DNA of 64,000 bases, from assembly GCA_963710275.1 (NCBI GenBank), contig CAVPZS010000005.1, positions 434,001 to 498,000 of the forward strand, given 5' to 3'. A program made the translations under genes and the position numbers. The first letter of the stretch is position 1. The number at the start of each line of letters is the position of its first letter. This stretch comes from Rhodoblastus sp963710275 (GTDB taxonomy: Bacteria > Pseudomonadota > Alphaproteobacteria > Rhizobiales > Beijerinckiaceae). Shown piece after piece: positions 1 through 8,200 of the stretch. Below the pieces are notes generated by a model, which searched no databases, had not been told where the DNA came from, and saw nothing but the letters and a program-made list of their open reading frames with translations.

Positions 1-767
1 CCAGCGAGTTGGCGCACGCGCCGTTCGGTTTCCAGCGCCATCGCCTTGCGGTCGCTTTCCGAAGCGAACGGCAGGGGCGCGCCAAAGCGGACAACGCAGT
101 CAACTGGCGCGCTTTTCAGCAGGAGCCAGATATGCGGCGCAAGATCAGCGTCGCCAAACCAGGCCAGTTTTCGGCGACCGGCGGCATCCAGAGCCTTTCC
201 CTTGGCGTGCGTATAGGTGATGGCGGCGGGCTGTATGGTGACAGAGGAAACGTCGGGATAAAGCCGCAGCAAATCTCGCGCGGCGGCGAAATGGGAGGGT
301 TTGAACGAAAGGACGTCCCCGCCGTCGCTCGAAGTGCCTTCGCCGAATAAAAGAACGTCCTCTCCGGCCATCATTTTCCGCGCCATGGCTTCGTTGACCT
401 TTGGCACGTCGGCGCGACTGTCTCGCCTCACGAAGATCGTATCCTGCACACGAGCAAAAGCGCCCAGCAAGGGCCACCCCGATACCTCGCTCTTGGCGAC
501 AAAGCATGGAGTCTCACGACTGGCGAGAGCCAGGATATCGCTCCAGGAGACATGGTTGGAAACGATCATTCTCGGCTTTGGCCCCAGTTGCTCGCCTTCG
601 AAACGTACTCGCAGCCCTAGCAAGGCGCATGTCGTCCGGGCAAAAAACGGCGGAATGAACCGGGATAACGGCCAACCGCGCCGCCGCGCCACGTTTTGGA
701 TCGGGACGCCCAGGACATAGAAACCCAGCAAGGCGAGGATAAGAAAAAGCATTCGAATGTAAGCCAT
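1..767 (-). CDS. 1-acyl-sn-glycerol-3-phosphate acyltransferase family protein (3' end outside window)
   Basis: This is a PlsC/LPLAT-type lysophospholipid acyltransferase, which would transfer a fatty acyl chain to lysophosphatidic acid at the inner membrane. Translating the minus strand from the ATG at 767 gives an N-terminal membrane segment (about residues 5-20), then the catalytic HX4D block as NHVSWSD (His72, Asp77), and later FGEGTSSDG, which matches the FPEGTRS-like glycerol-phosphate binding block. At least 255 codons are open to the window edge, so the stop codon lies outside. It follows rimI in the same direction, a common order in Rhizobiales. Family is clear from the motifs; the exact acyl acceptor is inferred. 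Confidence 0.85.
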   Translation of the reverse strand, partial: MAYIRMLFLILALLGFYVLGVPIQNVARRRGWPLSRFIPPFFARTTCALLGLRVRFEGEQLGPKPRMIVSNHVSWSDILALASRETPCFVAKSEVSGWPLLGAFARVQDTIFVRRDSRADVPKVNEAMARKMMAGEDVLLFGEGTSSDGGDVLSFKPSHFAAARDLLRLYPDVSSVTIQPAAITYTHAKGKALDAAGRRKLAWFGDADLAPHIWLLLKSAPVDCVVRFGAPLPFASESDRKAMALETERRVRQLA

Positions 768-830
768 GAGCGCCCGATATGCGCGAGAGAAGTCACATTT
801 ATGACGGTGCCTTATCCACTAGCAACCCGC

Positions 831-1316
831 TCAGACGAGGCTGCGGCTCATGACAAGAGCGTTGGCGCGAGTCCCATCCGGCTTTGCGTAATAACCCCTA
901 CGCATTCCTTTTTCGACAAAGCCATGACGCCGGTAAAGCGCCAAGGCGGCCGAATTGGACTGGTCGACCTCTAAAAACAGCACCTCAACGCCACAGCTCG
1001 CAAGACGCGCCAAATGAGAACAAAGGAGTCGCTGCCCGCAGCCCTGTCCACGCTTGCGCGGATCGACCACAATCGTCAGGATCTCGGCCTCTTCGAGCGC
1101 TCGTCGTGACAAAATAAAACCGGCGAGATTTGAATTCGCTTCCACGGCGTCGCCCGTGCAGGCGGGATCGAGCGCCAAGACCTCGAACTCCTGAGCCGAC
1201 CAAGGATGCGCGAAACTGGTGGCGTGAAGGATAGCGCAGGCTGCGCCATCCGAGGGTCGCAACACGCGAGAAGTGCCGAAATTAGAGCGACTACGCAAGA
1301 ATGACGGCGGCTTCAT
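831..1316 (-). CDS. rimI: ribosomal-protein-alanine N-acetyltransferase RimI
   Basis: A 161-residue GNAT acetyltransferase that by family acetylates the N-terminal alanine of ribosomal protein S18 using acetyl-CoA. The acetyl-CoA pyrophosphate loop is visible as RKRGQGCGQ, preceded by the beta-strand EILTIVVDP and followed by the typical LEVDQSNSAALALYRRHGF block. It starts 24 bases after the tsaB stop on the same strand. The tsaB-rimI pairing is widespread and supports this assignment over other small GNAT enzymes. Confidence 0.88.
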   Translation of the reverse strand: MKPPSFLRSRSNFGTSRVLRPSDGAACAILHATSFAHPWSAQEFEVLALDPACTGDAVEANSNLAGFILSRRALEEAEILTIVVDPRKRGQGCGQRLLCSHLARLASCGVEVLFLEVDQSNSAALALYRRHGFVEKGMRRGYYAKPDGTRANALVMSRSLV

Positions 1317-1340
1317 GCGAACGCGTGCGGCAATGATTGG

Positions 1341-2004
1341 TTAGACGTGGGCTTCGACGTCGGGCGCCCTGAGATAAATTGGACGCGTCGGCGCGTTAGC
1401 GGGATCAGCAACGAGACCGAGCCGCGCAACAGCAAGAATATCGGGACTCACCGCCTCGTTCACGACGGTCATTTCACCGCCAAGCCTGGCCGATTCCGTC
1501 CACAAAAGGCGCGCGCCGGAACCGACGACGCGAATGCGTCCGGCGCCGAGGAGCCGGCAGGCCTCCTGAAGCGGCAGGATGCGCGGTGACGTCAGCACTC
1601 GCCCCCCAAGCCCATAAGCCGCAAAAAAGATGTTGCCGTGTCTGGCGTCGATCGCCGACGCGACGATACCATCGACTTCGTCGAACAGTAAGGGCGCGGC
1701 GAAAGCGGCGAGTGTGGACACACCGACTGCTTCGATCCCGCGGGCGAGAGCATATGCCCTGCGCCGCCGCGACGCCAATGCGGATCCCGGTAAACGATCC
1801 AGGACCTACGGTCACTGAAATCCGGTCAACAGAAGCAAAGCCGCCATCCACTCGGGCCATCACGCGCGCGATCATCGGCATTAGCGCTTCAGCGTGGCCG
1901 CGCTCCATCGGAACTGTTTCGCTGACAAGCGGTGCGTGCGCCCCGGCGTCGAGCACGCAGACGGAAGCAGCCGGCAAAGCAGTGTCGAGAGCGAGAATAC
2001 GCAT
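1341..2004 (-). CDS. tsaB: tRNA threonylcarbamoyladenosine biosynthesis protein TsaB (frame broken near 1757-1759)
   Basis: TsaB is the non-catalytic partner of TsaD in making t6A at position 37 of ANN-decoding tRNAs. The first frame (from 2004) carries MRILALDTA and the signature GPGSFTGIRIG, then becomes nonsense. A second frame resumes with AYALARGIEAVGVSTL and continues to the stop at 1341. Removing one base from the CCC run at 1757-1759 (GGG on the coding strand) joins the two into GVAAAQAYALARG and gives 220 aa, a normal length. TsaB is usually essential, so an assembly indel is more likely than a pseudogene. It lies between nfu and rimI, its usual neighbour. Confidence 0.85.
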
Positions 2005-2048
2005 CGGCCCCTATAGCCTCGACGGCAATGCGCGCAAACAGGGCGCGA

Positions 2049-2609
2049 TCAAGCCTGCTCCACCGCTTTGACGTCAGGCAGAAAATGGCAAAGCAGATTC
2101 TGGATGCCCCGCTTGAGCGTCGCCGTAGACGACGGACACCCCGAACAGGCGCCTTTCATTTGCAAGTAAACGACGCCATCCTTGAATCCGCGAAAGACAA
2201 TGTCGCCCCCGTCGCCGGCAACCGCGGGGCGCACCCGGGTCTCGAGCAGATCCTTGATGGTCGCGACAGTCTCCGCATCTTCCTGGGCGAAAAATTCGGA
2301 TTGAACTTGGTCCGTGTTACCCTCGCCAGGCGACAAAATCGGTCCCCCGGACATGAAATGTTCCATGATCGCGCCGAGGATGGCGGGCTTGAGATGCTGC
2401 CATTCCCCAAAAGATTTCGTTACGGATATGAAATCGGGACCCAGGAAAACGCCGCTGACGCCGTCGATGGCGAACAAGGCGCCGGCAAGAGGCGAAACAC
2501 GCGCTTCTTCCTCATTTTGTATTTCCCGCGATCCATCTCCCAACACCGGTCCGCCCGGGAGAAATTTCAGCGTGGCCGGGTTTGGCGTGGATTCAGTCTG
2601 GATGAACAT
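2049..2609 (-). CDS. NfuA-type iron-sulfur cluster scaffold protein (NifU family)
   Basis: A 186-residue Nfu protein with an N-terminal Nfu_N domain (MFIQTESTPNPATLKFLPG) and a C-terminal NifU domain holding the Fe-S ligand pair CxxC as ACSGCPSS (Cys155 and Cys158). It carries and delivers [4Fe-4S] clusters to client enzymes. The ATG at 2609 is chosen because GGAGG lies six bases before it; an in-frame start 15 bases further upstream lacks such a site. It sits between trpS and tsaB on the same strand, as in many Rhizobiales. Confidence 0.9.
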   Translation of the reverse strand: MFIQTESTPNPATLKFLPGGPVLGDGSREIQNEEEARVSPLAGALFAIDGVSGVFLGPDFISVTKSFGEWQHLKPAILGAIMEHFMSGGPILSPGEGNTDQVQSEFFAQEDAETVATIKDLLETRVRPAVAGDGGDIVFRGFKDGVVYLQMKGACSGCPSSTATLKRGIQNLLCHFLPDVKAVEQA

Positions 2610-2709
2610 ATTATGCCTCCGCAATCGTCCGGTTCAAGGCCGGAGATGGATAGACTTCAGATAGGACGTTTTTGCTCCAGCAAAAAGAGGTGGAGCATGA
2701 AAACGCCGT

Positions 2710-3744
2710 TCAGCGGATCAATCCCACGATATCTTTCACTTGGTCCATGATTGGTCGCGCGATCTCTCGCGCTCGTTGGGAGCCGTCACGCAAAATGGCG
2801 TCGATATAGGCTGGATCGCTTTCCAGCCGCCGCATTTCGACGCCGATCGGCCCTAGTTTGTCAACCGCGAGTTCTACGAGGGCGTTCTTGAACGAGGAAA
2901 ATTGCGCGCCGCCGAACTCCCGCAGCACGTCCTCGCGCGGAGAACCGCTAAGGGCCGAGAAAATGCCGACGAGATTTTCCGCCTCCGGCCTTCCTGCGAG
3001 ACCTGCGATCTCCAAAGGCAAGGGTTCGGGATCGGTCTTGGCCTTGCGCACCTTTTGCGCGATAGCGTCCGCGTCGTCAGACAAACTGATACGCGAAAAC
3101 TCCGACGGGTCCGACTTCGACATTTTTTTGAGGCCGTCACGCAAGCTCATCACTCGCGCGGCCGGCCCCTGGATCAAGGGCTCCGGCAATGGGAAGAAGC
3201 CGCCAACATGACCATTCGCTGCGATTGAATCCGCAAAATCATTATTGAACTTTTGTGCGATATCGCGCGCGAGTTCGATGTGCTGTTTCTGATCTTCGCC
3301 AACCGGCACGTGTGTGGCGCGATAGAGGAGAATATCCGCAGCCATCAGGGCCGGATAGGCGAAAAGTCCGACAGACGCGTTTTCGCGATCCTTTCCCGCT
3401 TTTTCCTTGAATTGGGTCATGCGGTTGAGCCAGCCAATCCGCGCTATGCAATTGAACACCCATGCGAGTTCGGCGTGTTCGGCGACCTGGCTCTGATTGA
3501 AGATAATGTTTTTGACCGGATCGACCCCGGACGCAATATAGGCTGCCGCGATCCGGCGGATCGCGTGCTTCAATTCTCCCGGATCCTGCGCCACCGTGAT
3601 CGCATGCAAATCGACGACGCAAAACAGGCATTCATGCGTGTTTTGCAGCGCAACAAATTTTACAATGGCGCCAAGATAGTTGCCAAGATGCAGATTACCG
3701 GTTGGCTGAATTCCGGAAAAAACGCGTTCAGGAAAGGTGGTCAT
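2710..3744 (-). CDS. trpS: tryptophan--tRNA ligase
   Basis: Cytoplasmic class I aminoacyl-tRNA synthetase that charges tRNA-Trp. At 344 aa it has the usual bacterial length. The HIGH-type signature is GNLHLGNYLG at residues 16-25 and the KMSKS loop is KMSKS at 207-211. The order trpS then nfu on the same strand is a known alphaproteobacterial arrangement, although the universal stress protein often found between them is absent here. Confidence 0.97.
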   Translation of the reverse strand: MTTFPERVFSGIQPTGNLHLGNYLGAIVKFVALQNTHECLFCVVDLHAITVAQDPGELKHAIRRIAAAYIASGVDPVKNIIFNQSQVAEHAELAWVFNCIARIGWLNRMTQFKEKAGKDRENASVGLFAYPALMAADILLYRATHVPVGEDQKQHIELARDIAQKFNNDFADSIAANGHVGGFFPLPEPLIQGPAARVMSLRDGLKKMSKSDPSEFSRISLSDDADAIAQKVRKAKTDPEPLPLEIAGLAGRPEAENLVGIFSALSGSPREDVLREFGGAQFSSFKNALVELAVDKLGPIGVEMRRLESDPAYIDAILRDGSQRAREIARPIMDQVKDIVGLIR

Positions 3745-3880
3745 TGCAGTCCAGCGTTATGGAGGAACACCGTCTTATGGCTTCCGCCCATGTCTCTTGC
3801 AAGAGGCGCTGCAGCTGACGCTGTCTCGGACTCGATGACGATGACGCTGTCTGCGAGACGCGGGGCCGATACCGAGCGTT

Positions 3881-4576
3881 CTAACTCGCGTAGCCGCCGA
3901 CAAGTCGAATTGTCTTGCCGTTTGACGCCCTGATCAACCGCTCCTTGTCCCATTTCGCAGGTTTCGACTCTGCGTTCTTGCGGTAGGAGCCAACGACATC
4001 GCCGTTCTTCAACGCCGCGACGCGAACGTTCCTGGCAAAGGGCGTTCTTTCCACCTCTGCAAGGCGCGCCTTCAATTTCTTGTCGATCTGCCGCGCCTGA
4101 TTAACCGGCACGAACTGCAGGTCGCTTCGCCCCTCCCCGACGTACACTCGCAGACCATCGTTGGTCATATAGGCGTCACCGGGGCGAAGCGTCGGGTCGT
4201 CGCGCAAGATCGTGGCAATTGCCGCCTGCGCGTCGACCGGCGCGGATGGCGTCGCCGCATAGTTCAATTTCGACGTCAGCGCCAGGTTCGAGGCGATCTC
4301 GCCTTTGACGGACGCCCGAACAACGATGTTTTTCTTTCCATGGACGCGGTGCGCAACATGGACCCCATGCCGGTGGCGCGAGCCGAAATGGCGATTACGC
4401 AGGGAATGTTGCTTTCTAGGCAACGCCTCCGTCACACGGACAAAAGATTGTTGAGACTCAGCGCGGTGACTACCGCCGAACAACATTTCCAGGAAACCCT
4501 CCGCCCGGCTGGCGGTGCTGAAACATATCGAGCTCAAGAAAATCAAAATCGATAGGCAAGCGCCAGATTTTCTCAT
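3881..4576 (-). CDS. secreted protein of unknown function
   Basis: A 231-residue protein I do not recognise. From the ATG at 4576 it begins with a clear signal peptide (MRKSGACLSILIFLSSICF, then Ala/Ser with a likely cleavage after ASRA). A His/Arg-rich stretch at about residues 55-80 follows, and the C-terminal half is globular (DDPTLRPGDAYMTNDGLRVY, later NGKTIRLVGGYAS). The longer reading from 4675 would bury the signal peptide, so 4576 is preferred. It is probably periplasmic. It lies between trpS and the accessory island, transcribed toward trpS. Confidence 0.65.
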   Translation of the reverse strand: MRKSGACLSILIFLSSICFSTASRAEGFLEMLFGGSHRAESQQSFVRVTEALPRKQHSLRNRHFGSRHRHGVHVAHRVHGKKNIVVRASVKGEIASNLALTSKLNYAATPSAPVDAQAAIATILRDDPTLRPGDAYMTNDGLRVYVGEGRSDLQFVPVNQARQIDKKLKARLAEVERTPFARNVRVAALKNGDVVGSYRKNAESKPAKWDKERLIRASNGKTIRLVGGYAS

Positions 4577-5189
4577 GGCGAAACTCCACAAACACACATT
4601 TGAGCGGCCATTCCGCAAGGGCCAATGGCAGCAAACGATGCAGTGATTCCATAAAACATTGTGGAGAACAATCAAAGCGGCTCACATGGGGCATTTCCGG
4701 TCAAGCGTCAGTTTAGTGTTTCATCGACGTATTCTTTTCATCTGATGGCGGCGCGTTCGGTCGTCCTCGTCGGCCGCTGTCAAGCCCGCCGCCGGAGGCG
4801 GTGCCTGGAAGGCCGGCTTTACTGCGGACGCGAGACGACCGATGCTGGTTTGCGCCAGATGATGCTTTTCGACCCGAACCTATTCGTATGACGGCCTGTC
4901 CCAGGCTCGATCTTTACCGCAGTTAGGCAGGGGAAGACGCTGGGAAAGTAGATGCGACGCGCCTGTTGCTCCATCTCATCGGCTTTTTGGCATCCGAGTT
5001 CCGAACCATTCACGTGACGCGGTCTTTCCAGACACGATCAAGCTCACATACGGTCGCCGCGCGCAGCGGCTGCACCAAAATCCCGCTTGCGGCGGGGGTG
5101 GTTCAGATGGACGAAACCATTCTTATCCTCGGCGTTTCGCCATGCCACAAATCGGTTCGCCCACTCGATTCTTCTCACACTGGATCGTT
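4577..5189. other. 613-bp stretch without a recognisable gene
   Basis: I see no convincing coding region: short open frames on both strands lack family features. The first part holds the promoter region of the secreted-protein gene. The rest may be the left flank of the IS110-type element or remnants of older insertions. No tRNA-like fold or terminator with a T-run was found here. Confidence 0.5.
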
Positions 5190-6352
5190 TCACGTGTTCT
5201 TCATTACCGCGCCTTCAACAACGACGCCGGACTTGATGTATTTCCACAGCGCCACGAGCAGCTTGCGCGCCATGGCGACGATGGTCGTCTTTTTTCCACG
5301 ACCGCCTTCAATCCGCTGTTTGAACCACAGCGACAGGGCCGAAGTCGGCTGGTTCCTCAGCCACAGCCATGCCAGTTCGATCAGCGTCGTCCGAAGGCGC
5401 GGATTGCCGGCCTTGGAAACTCCTTGCTCGTGGCTGACCGATCCGCTCTGCCACGGCGTCGGCGCCAGCCCGGCGTAGGACGCGACCTGGCGCCGGTTGT
5501 CGAAGTGGCGGAACAGCCCTTCCGTCCAGAGCACGGTGGCAAACTCCGGCCCTACGCCCTTGAATTCAAGAAGCATGTTGCCAGCAGGCGGAAATGCAAC
5601 GACCTGCTGCTCGGCGAGAAGGGCGTCGCGCGTGGCTTCTATCGTTTTGATCTGGTCGAGCAGCAGTTCGAGCCGGTCGAACTCGCGTGTTATCGCGGAC
5701 TTGAGGTTGACCGGTAGCGGTCGCCCATCGCCCGTGTGCAATTCTTCGAGCCGTTTGCGGCGATCACGCCCGAGCGGCTCGTAGTCGACGATCCCCTGCG
5801 AGAACAGCAGTCCCTTGATGCGGTTGACGTGCTCGACGCGCTCCGCGACCAGCGTCTTGCGCTCGCGGCTGAGGCGCCGCCGGTCCTCTTCATCCGGGGT
5901 CGGCGGCACGGTCATGGCGCAGACGCGCGGCTCGCCGCGCTTGAATGCAAGCAGGGCGCGCAGCAGCGCCTCACCGTCGAGCCGGTCGGTCTTGGCCTTG
6001 CGTCTGCGGCGCGAGGTGGCGATCGAGGCCGGGTCGACCACGTGGCTCTCGACGCCTTCGCTTTCCAGCAGGCGGTGGAGCCAGAAGCCGTCGAGTTCCG
6101 CCTCCTGGATGGTGATGATCGGGAAGGTTCTTCTCGCCCTGGCCTTGGCCTTGCGCTTCAGTTCCGCGAAACGCAACAGCAGGGCCGAAACGTCACCTGC
6201 TGGCACGGAGTGCTTGGACATTTTCTCGCCCAGTCTGGCGATAACGATGTAATCAGCCAGATCGAGTGGCTGAGTTCAATCGAGACGAAAATCGCGGTAA
6301 AGTTGGTGCGGATGGCGGCCGGGGTCTCCGGCTGGGCTAACGCTTTCGGCAT
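5190..6352 (-). pseudogene. IS110-family transposase, frame broken near 6229-6231
   Basis: An IS110-type transposase (RuvC-like DEDD domain followed by the transposase_20 domain). The N-terminal piece (about 6352 to 6230) reads TAIFVSIELSHSIWLITSLS, the usual start of this family in Rhizobiales. The rest (from 6221) includes QEAELDGFWLHRLLE and KTDRLDGEALLRALL, then GVGPEFATVLWTE and YAGLAPTPWQSG typical of the C-terminal domain. The frames join if one base is added to the CCC run at 6229-6231, giving about 387 aa. The break may be real inactivation or an assembly error. The N-terminal start is uncertain. IS110 elements usually lack terminal inverted repeats, and none was found. Confidence 0.8.
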
Positions 6353-6482
6353 TATTCCCTCCCGAGCGGGTGGTTCGACAACCTCACTCTGCCAGAGCGC
6401 CGGTCGCTGTCCACAACCCCCATAGGATCTTATCCCGTTGGCTATGGTCTGATCTAAATGTTGTTGTGACGGCATAGCGACG

Positions 6483-6893
6483 TCATGATGTCGGCGTTAG
6501 CCAATTTTCTAGGGTGACGCCGGGGTATTTGGCGAAATCGCGAATATTATTGGTCACGATGGTTACTCCGAGCGCAGCGGCGTGAGCAGCGATCAGCTTG
6601 TCGAGATGGTCGGCGCGGCTTTCGCGGGTGGCAAGGCGGATCGGTCCGTAGGCTGTTCCGGCGGCGGCGTCAAAGGGCGCGACTGGAATGTCCTCGATGA
6701 GGTTTTTGAGGTTTGCGCGTTCAAGCATGGGGTCTGCTGATGTGGCGACACCATATTCGAGTTCAGCATAAGTGATCGCCGACATGACGACGTCGCCGAC
6801 GCAGCATTGCGCAAAGCGTCGGGCGACTTCTTCCGGCTGTCTCTTCATCAGGTAGATGCACATGTTGGTGTCGAGCATGTAGCGCGCCATCAC
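6483..6893 (-). CDS. vapC: type II toxin VapC (PIN-domain ribonuclease)
   Basis: A 136-residue PIN-domain protein. The acidic active-site pattern is visible: Asp8 in MLDTNMCIYLM, Glu in YAELEYG (about residue 44), Asp in HLDKLIAAHA and the closing TNNIRDFAKYPG block. VapC toxins cleave specific RNAs, commonly initiator tRNA or rRNA; the target here is unknown. Its start overlaps the stop of the antitoxin gene by four bases (ATGA), the typical arrangement for coupled translation of a toxin-antitoxin pair. Confidence 0.92.
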   Translation of the reverse strand: MMARYMLDTNMCIYLMKRQPEEVARRFAQCCVGDVVMSAITYAELEYGVATSADPMLERANLKNLIEDIPVAPFDAAAGTAYGPIRLATRESRADHLDKLIAAHAAALGVTIVTNNIRDFAKYPGVTLENWLTPTS

Positions 6894-7126
6894 AAGGCGT
6901 CCCGCTCGGCCTGATCGTGGTCGCCACGTCCGCCGGCCATGAAGCCGGGGGAGAAATTCGCAAATTTGGCCAGCACGCCGGAGAGCGAACGGCGTACGGG
7001 CCGAATGTGCAGTTCGTCGCCGACGCGTTCGATTTCGACGTCGATGTCGCTATGCTCGTAGGCGAGTTCGGCTGGAATGCGGACAGCTTGCGAATTGCCA
7101 TTTCGGAAGACGCGGGTGGTGGGCAC
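6890..7126 (-). CDS. vapB: type II antitoxin VapB (AbrB/SpoVT-type)
   Basis: A 78-residue antitoxin with the swapped-hairpin AbrB DNA-binding fold at its N-terminus (TRVFRNGNSQAVRIPAEL). The acidic C-terminal tail would wrap around and inhibit VapC. It is the first gene of the vapBC operon and overlaps vapC by four bases. VapB and the VapBC complex normally repress their own promoter; an inverted repeat suited to this lies 18-34 bases upstream of the start. Confidence 0.9.
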   Translation of the reverse strand: MPTTRVFRNGNSQAVRIPAELAYEHSDIDVEIERVGDELHIRPVRRSLSGVLAKFANFSPGFMAGGRGDHDQAERDAL

Positions 7127-7143
7127 AGGTCTCTCCTTATGTG

Positions 7144-7160
7144 TGTACGAATGATGTACA
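7144..7160. promoter_or_regulatory. probable VapBC operator palindrome
   Basis: TGTAC, seven bases, GTACA: a perfect 5-bp inverted repeat just upstream of the vapB start on the minus strand. Position and symmetry fit autoregulation by VapB/VapC. Binding is inferred. Confidence 0.55.
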
Positions 7161-7250
7161 TTACAGCCGAGTTGTTTGCGGGTAAAGGGCGCAGAACAGG
7201 ATTCTCTGCTGTTTTGGCCAGGCTGACGGTCCGACTTGATAGTTGTTGGG

Positions 7251-7598
7251 CTATGCCATTGCCTCGGGTGATGCTTGGAGCGTGGCGAAGGTTGTCGTCG
7301 TGAGGAGGGATTGAATGAAAATGAGCTTCTCGATTTTCATTTTCATCTGTTTGCTGTCGAGGCGTTCGTAATAGATTTTCTTTTGCAAGTCAGCGACATC
7401 GGCCTCAGTGTTGTTGTTTTCGAGGCGTTTGGCGAGCATGCGGTCGAGATTGCGGCGGAACTCTTCGTGTTGCTCGTATTCGTGTTCAAGCGCGGTGATG
7501 AGACGCGCAATGGCGTCAGGAGCGGATGTCGCTTGATCGACCTCTTCGAAGAGGGCGTAGGGATCTGAGTCGATCTCGGATTTGTGCTTTTTGCTCAT
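7251..7598 (-). CDS. small coiled-coil protein of unknown function
   Basis: A 115-residue charged protein starting at the ATG at 7598 (MSKKHKSEIDSDPYALFEE), with AGGA about ten bases upstream. The longer reading from 7640 is less likely. Most of the chain is predicted helical with heptad-like charge patterns (LEHEYEQHEEFRRNLDRML and DLQKKIYYERLDSKQMKMK), suggesting a coiled coil. No signal peptide, membrane segment or known domain was recognised. It is divergent from the DUF2726 gene, with 127 bases between the starts, in an island bounded by transposases. Confidence 0.6.
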   Translation of the reverse strand: MSKKHKSEIDSDPYALFEEVDQATSAPDAIARLITALEHEYEQHEEFRRNLDRMLAKRLENNNTEADVADLQKKIYYERLDSKQMKMKIEKLIFIQSLLTTTTFATLQASPEAMA

Positions 7599-7725
7599 AG
7601 CCTTATTCCTTTCTGGGGTCTGAAGCCGATACTCCGGCATTATTCGCAGTCTGGTAACTATGGAAGCAAACGTATTGGTAATTGCGGCGGCTTAGGCTGG
7701 TTGACGTTTTTTGGATTGACCAGCG

Positions 7726-8193
7726 ATGACCATGACCTCTTGGATTGAACGATTGATTAGTGTTCGTTTCGCGACCTTCGAGACGAAACGGATACTTAAT
7801 AAGGCTGAAATCGAGGCGTTTTATGCTGCTCGCGACTTCTTTGGCGACGTTAGCGGCGTTCAATATTACGCGCTGGCGCAGGTCAGCTTGGGCGAGATTT
7901 TTCAGTCAGCGGATAGGCCAGCCTATTTGGCGATTAATTGGATGCGTTCTGAAGTGGTCGTTGTTGACCGTTTCGGTCATCCTGCGGTGGTGATCGAAAT
8001 TCACGGGCCAGGCCACTTTGGCTCAACGATTGAAGATGTTTTTGAGGCGTGCATCAAGGACGAGATCAAGCGGCTTGTCTGTCGCAGTGCTGGGGTTCAA
8101 TTGTTTGAGATTGATAATAGAGAAGATTGTGATGTTCGACAGGCCGTTCGCGATTATCTCGCGTGCCGTTTTTCACCTGTTGCAGCCGAGTAG
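7726..8193 (+). CDS. DUF2726 domain-containing protein
   Basis: A 155-residue protein resembling DUF2726, a family with a nuclease-like core. Visible features are YYALAQVSLGEIF near residue 47, the acidic VVVVDRFGHPAVVIEIHGPGHF segment (the D-x8-E-I/L-H pattern), and IKRLVCRSAGVQLFEI, which corresponds to the conserved Asp/Lys helix and closing strand. The alignment with DUF2726 is by eye, so the family call is moderate and the function unknown. No strong ribosome-binding site precedes the ATG at 7726; a second ATG lies six bases on. It lies in the mobile island, immediately before the IS1595 transposase (convergent). Confidence 0.6.
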   Translation: MTMTSWIERLISVRFATFETKRILNKAEIEAFYAARDFFGDVSGVQYYALAQVSLGEIFQSADRPAYLAINWMRSEVVVVDRFGHPAVVIEIHGPGHFGSTIEDVFEACIKDEIKRLVCRSAGVQLFEIDNREDCDVRQAVRDYLACRFSPVAAE

Positions 8194-8200
8194 ATCATGT

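Noticed and set aside
803..815. A DnaA-box-like TTATCCACT between plsC and rimI
   Set aside because: A single copy with no cluster of further boxes or AT-rich unwinding region; not an origin.
5178..5193. parS-like sequence CGTTTCACGTGTTCTT near the end of the IS110 element
   Set aside because: Only one half of the palindrome matches; it is far from the par region and inside a transposase gene.
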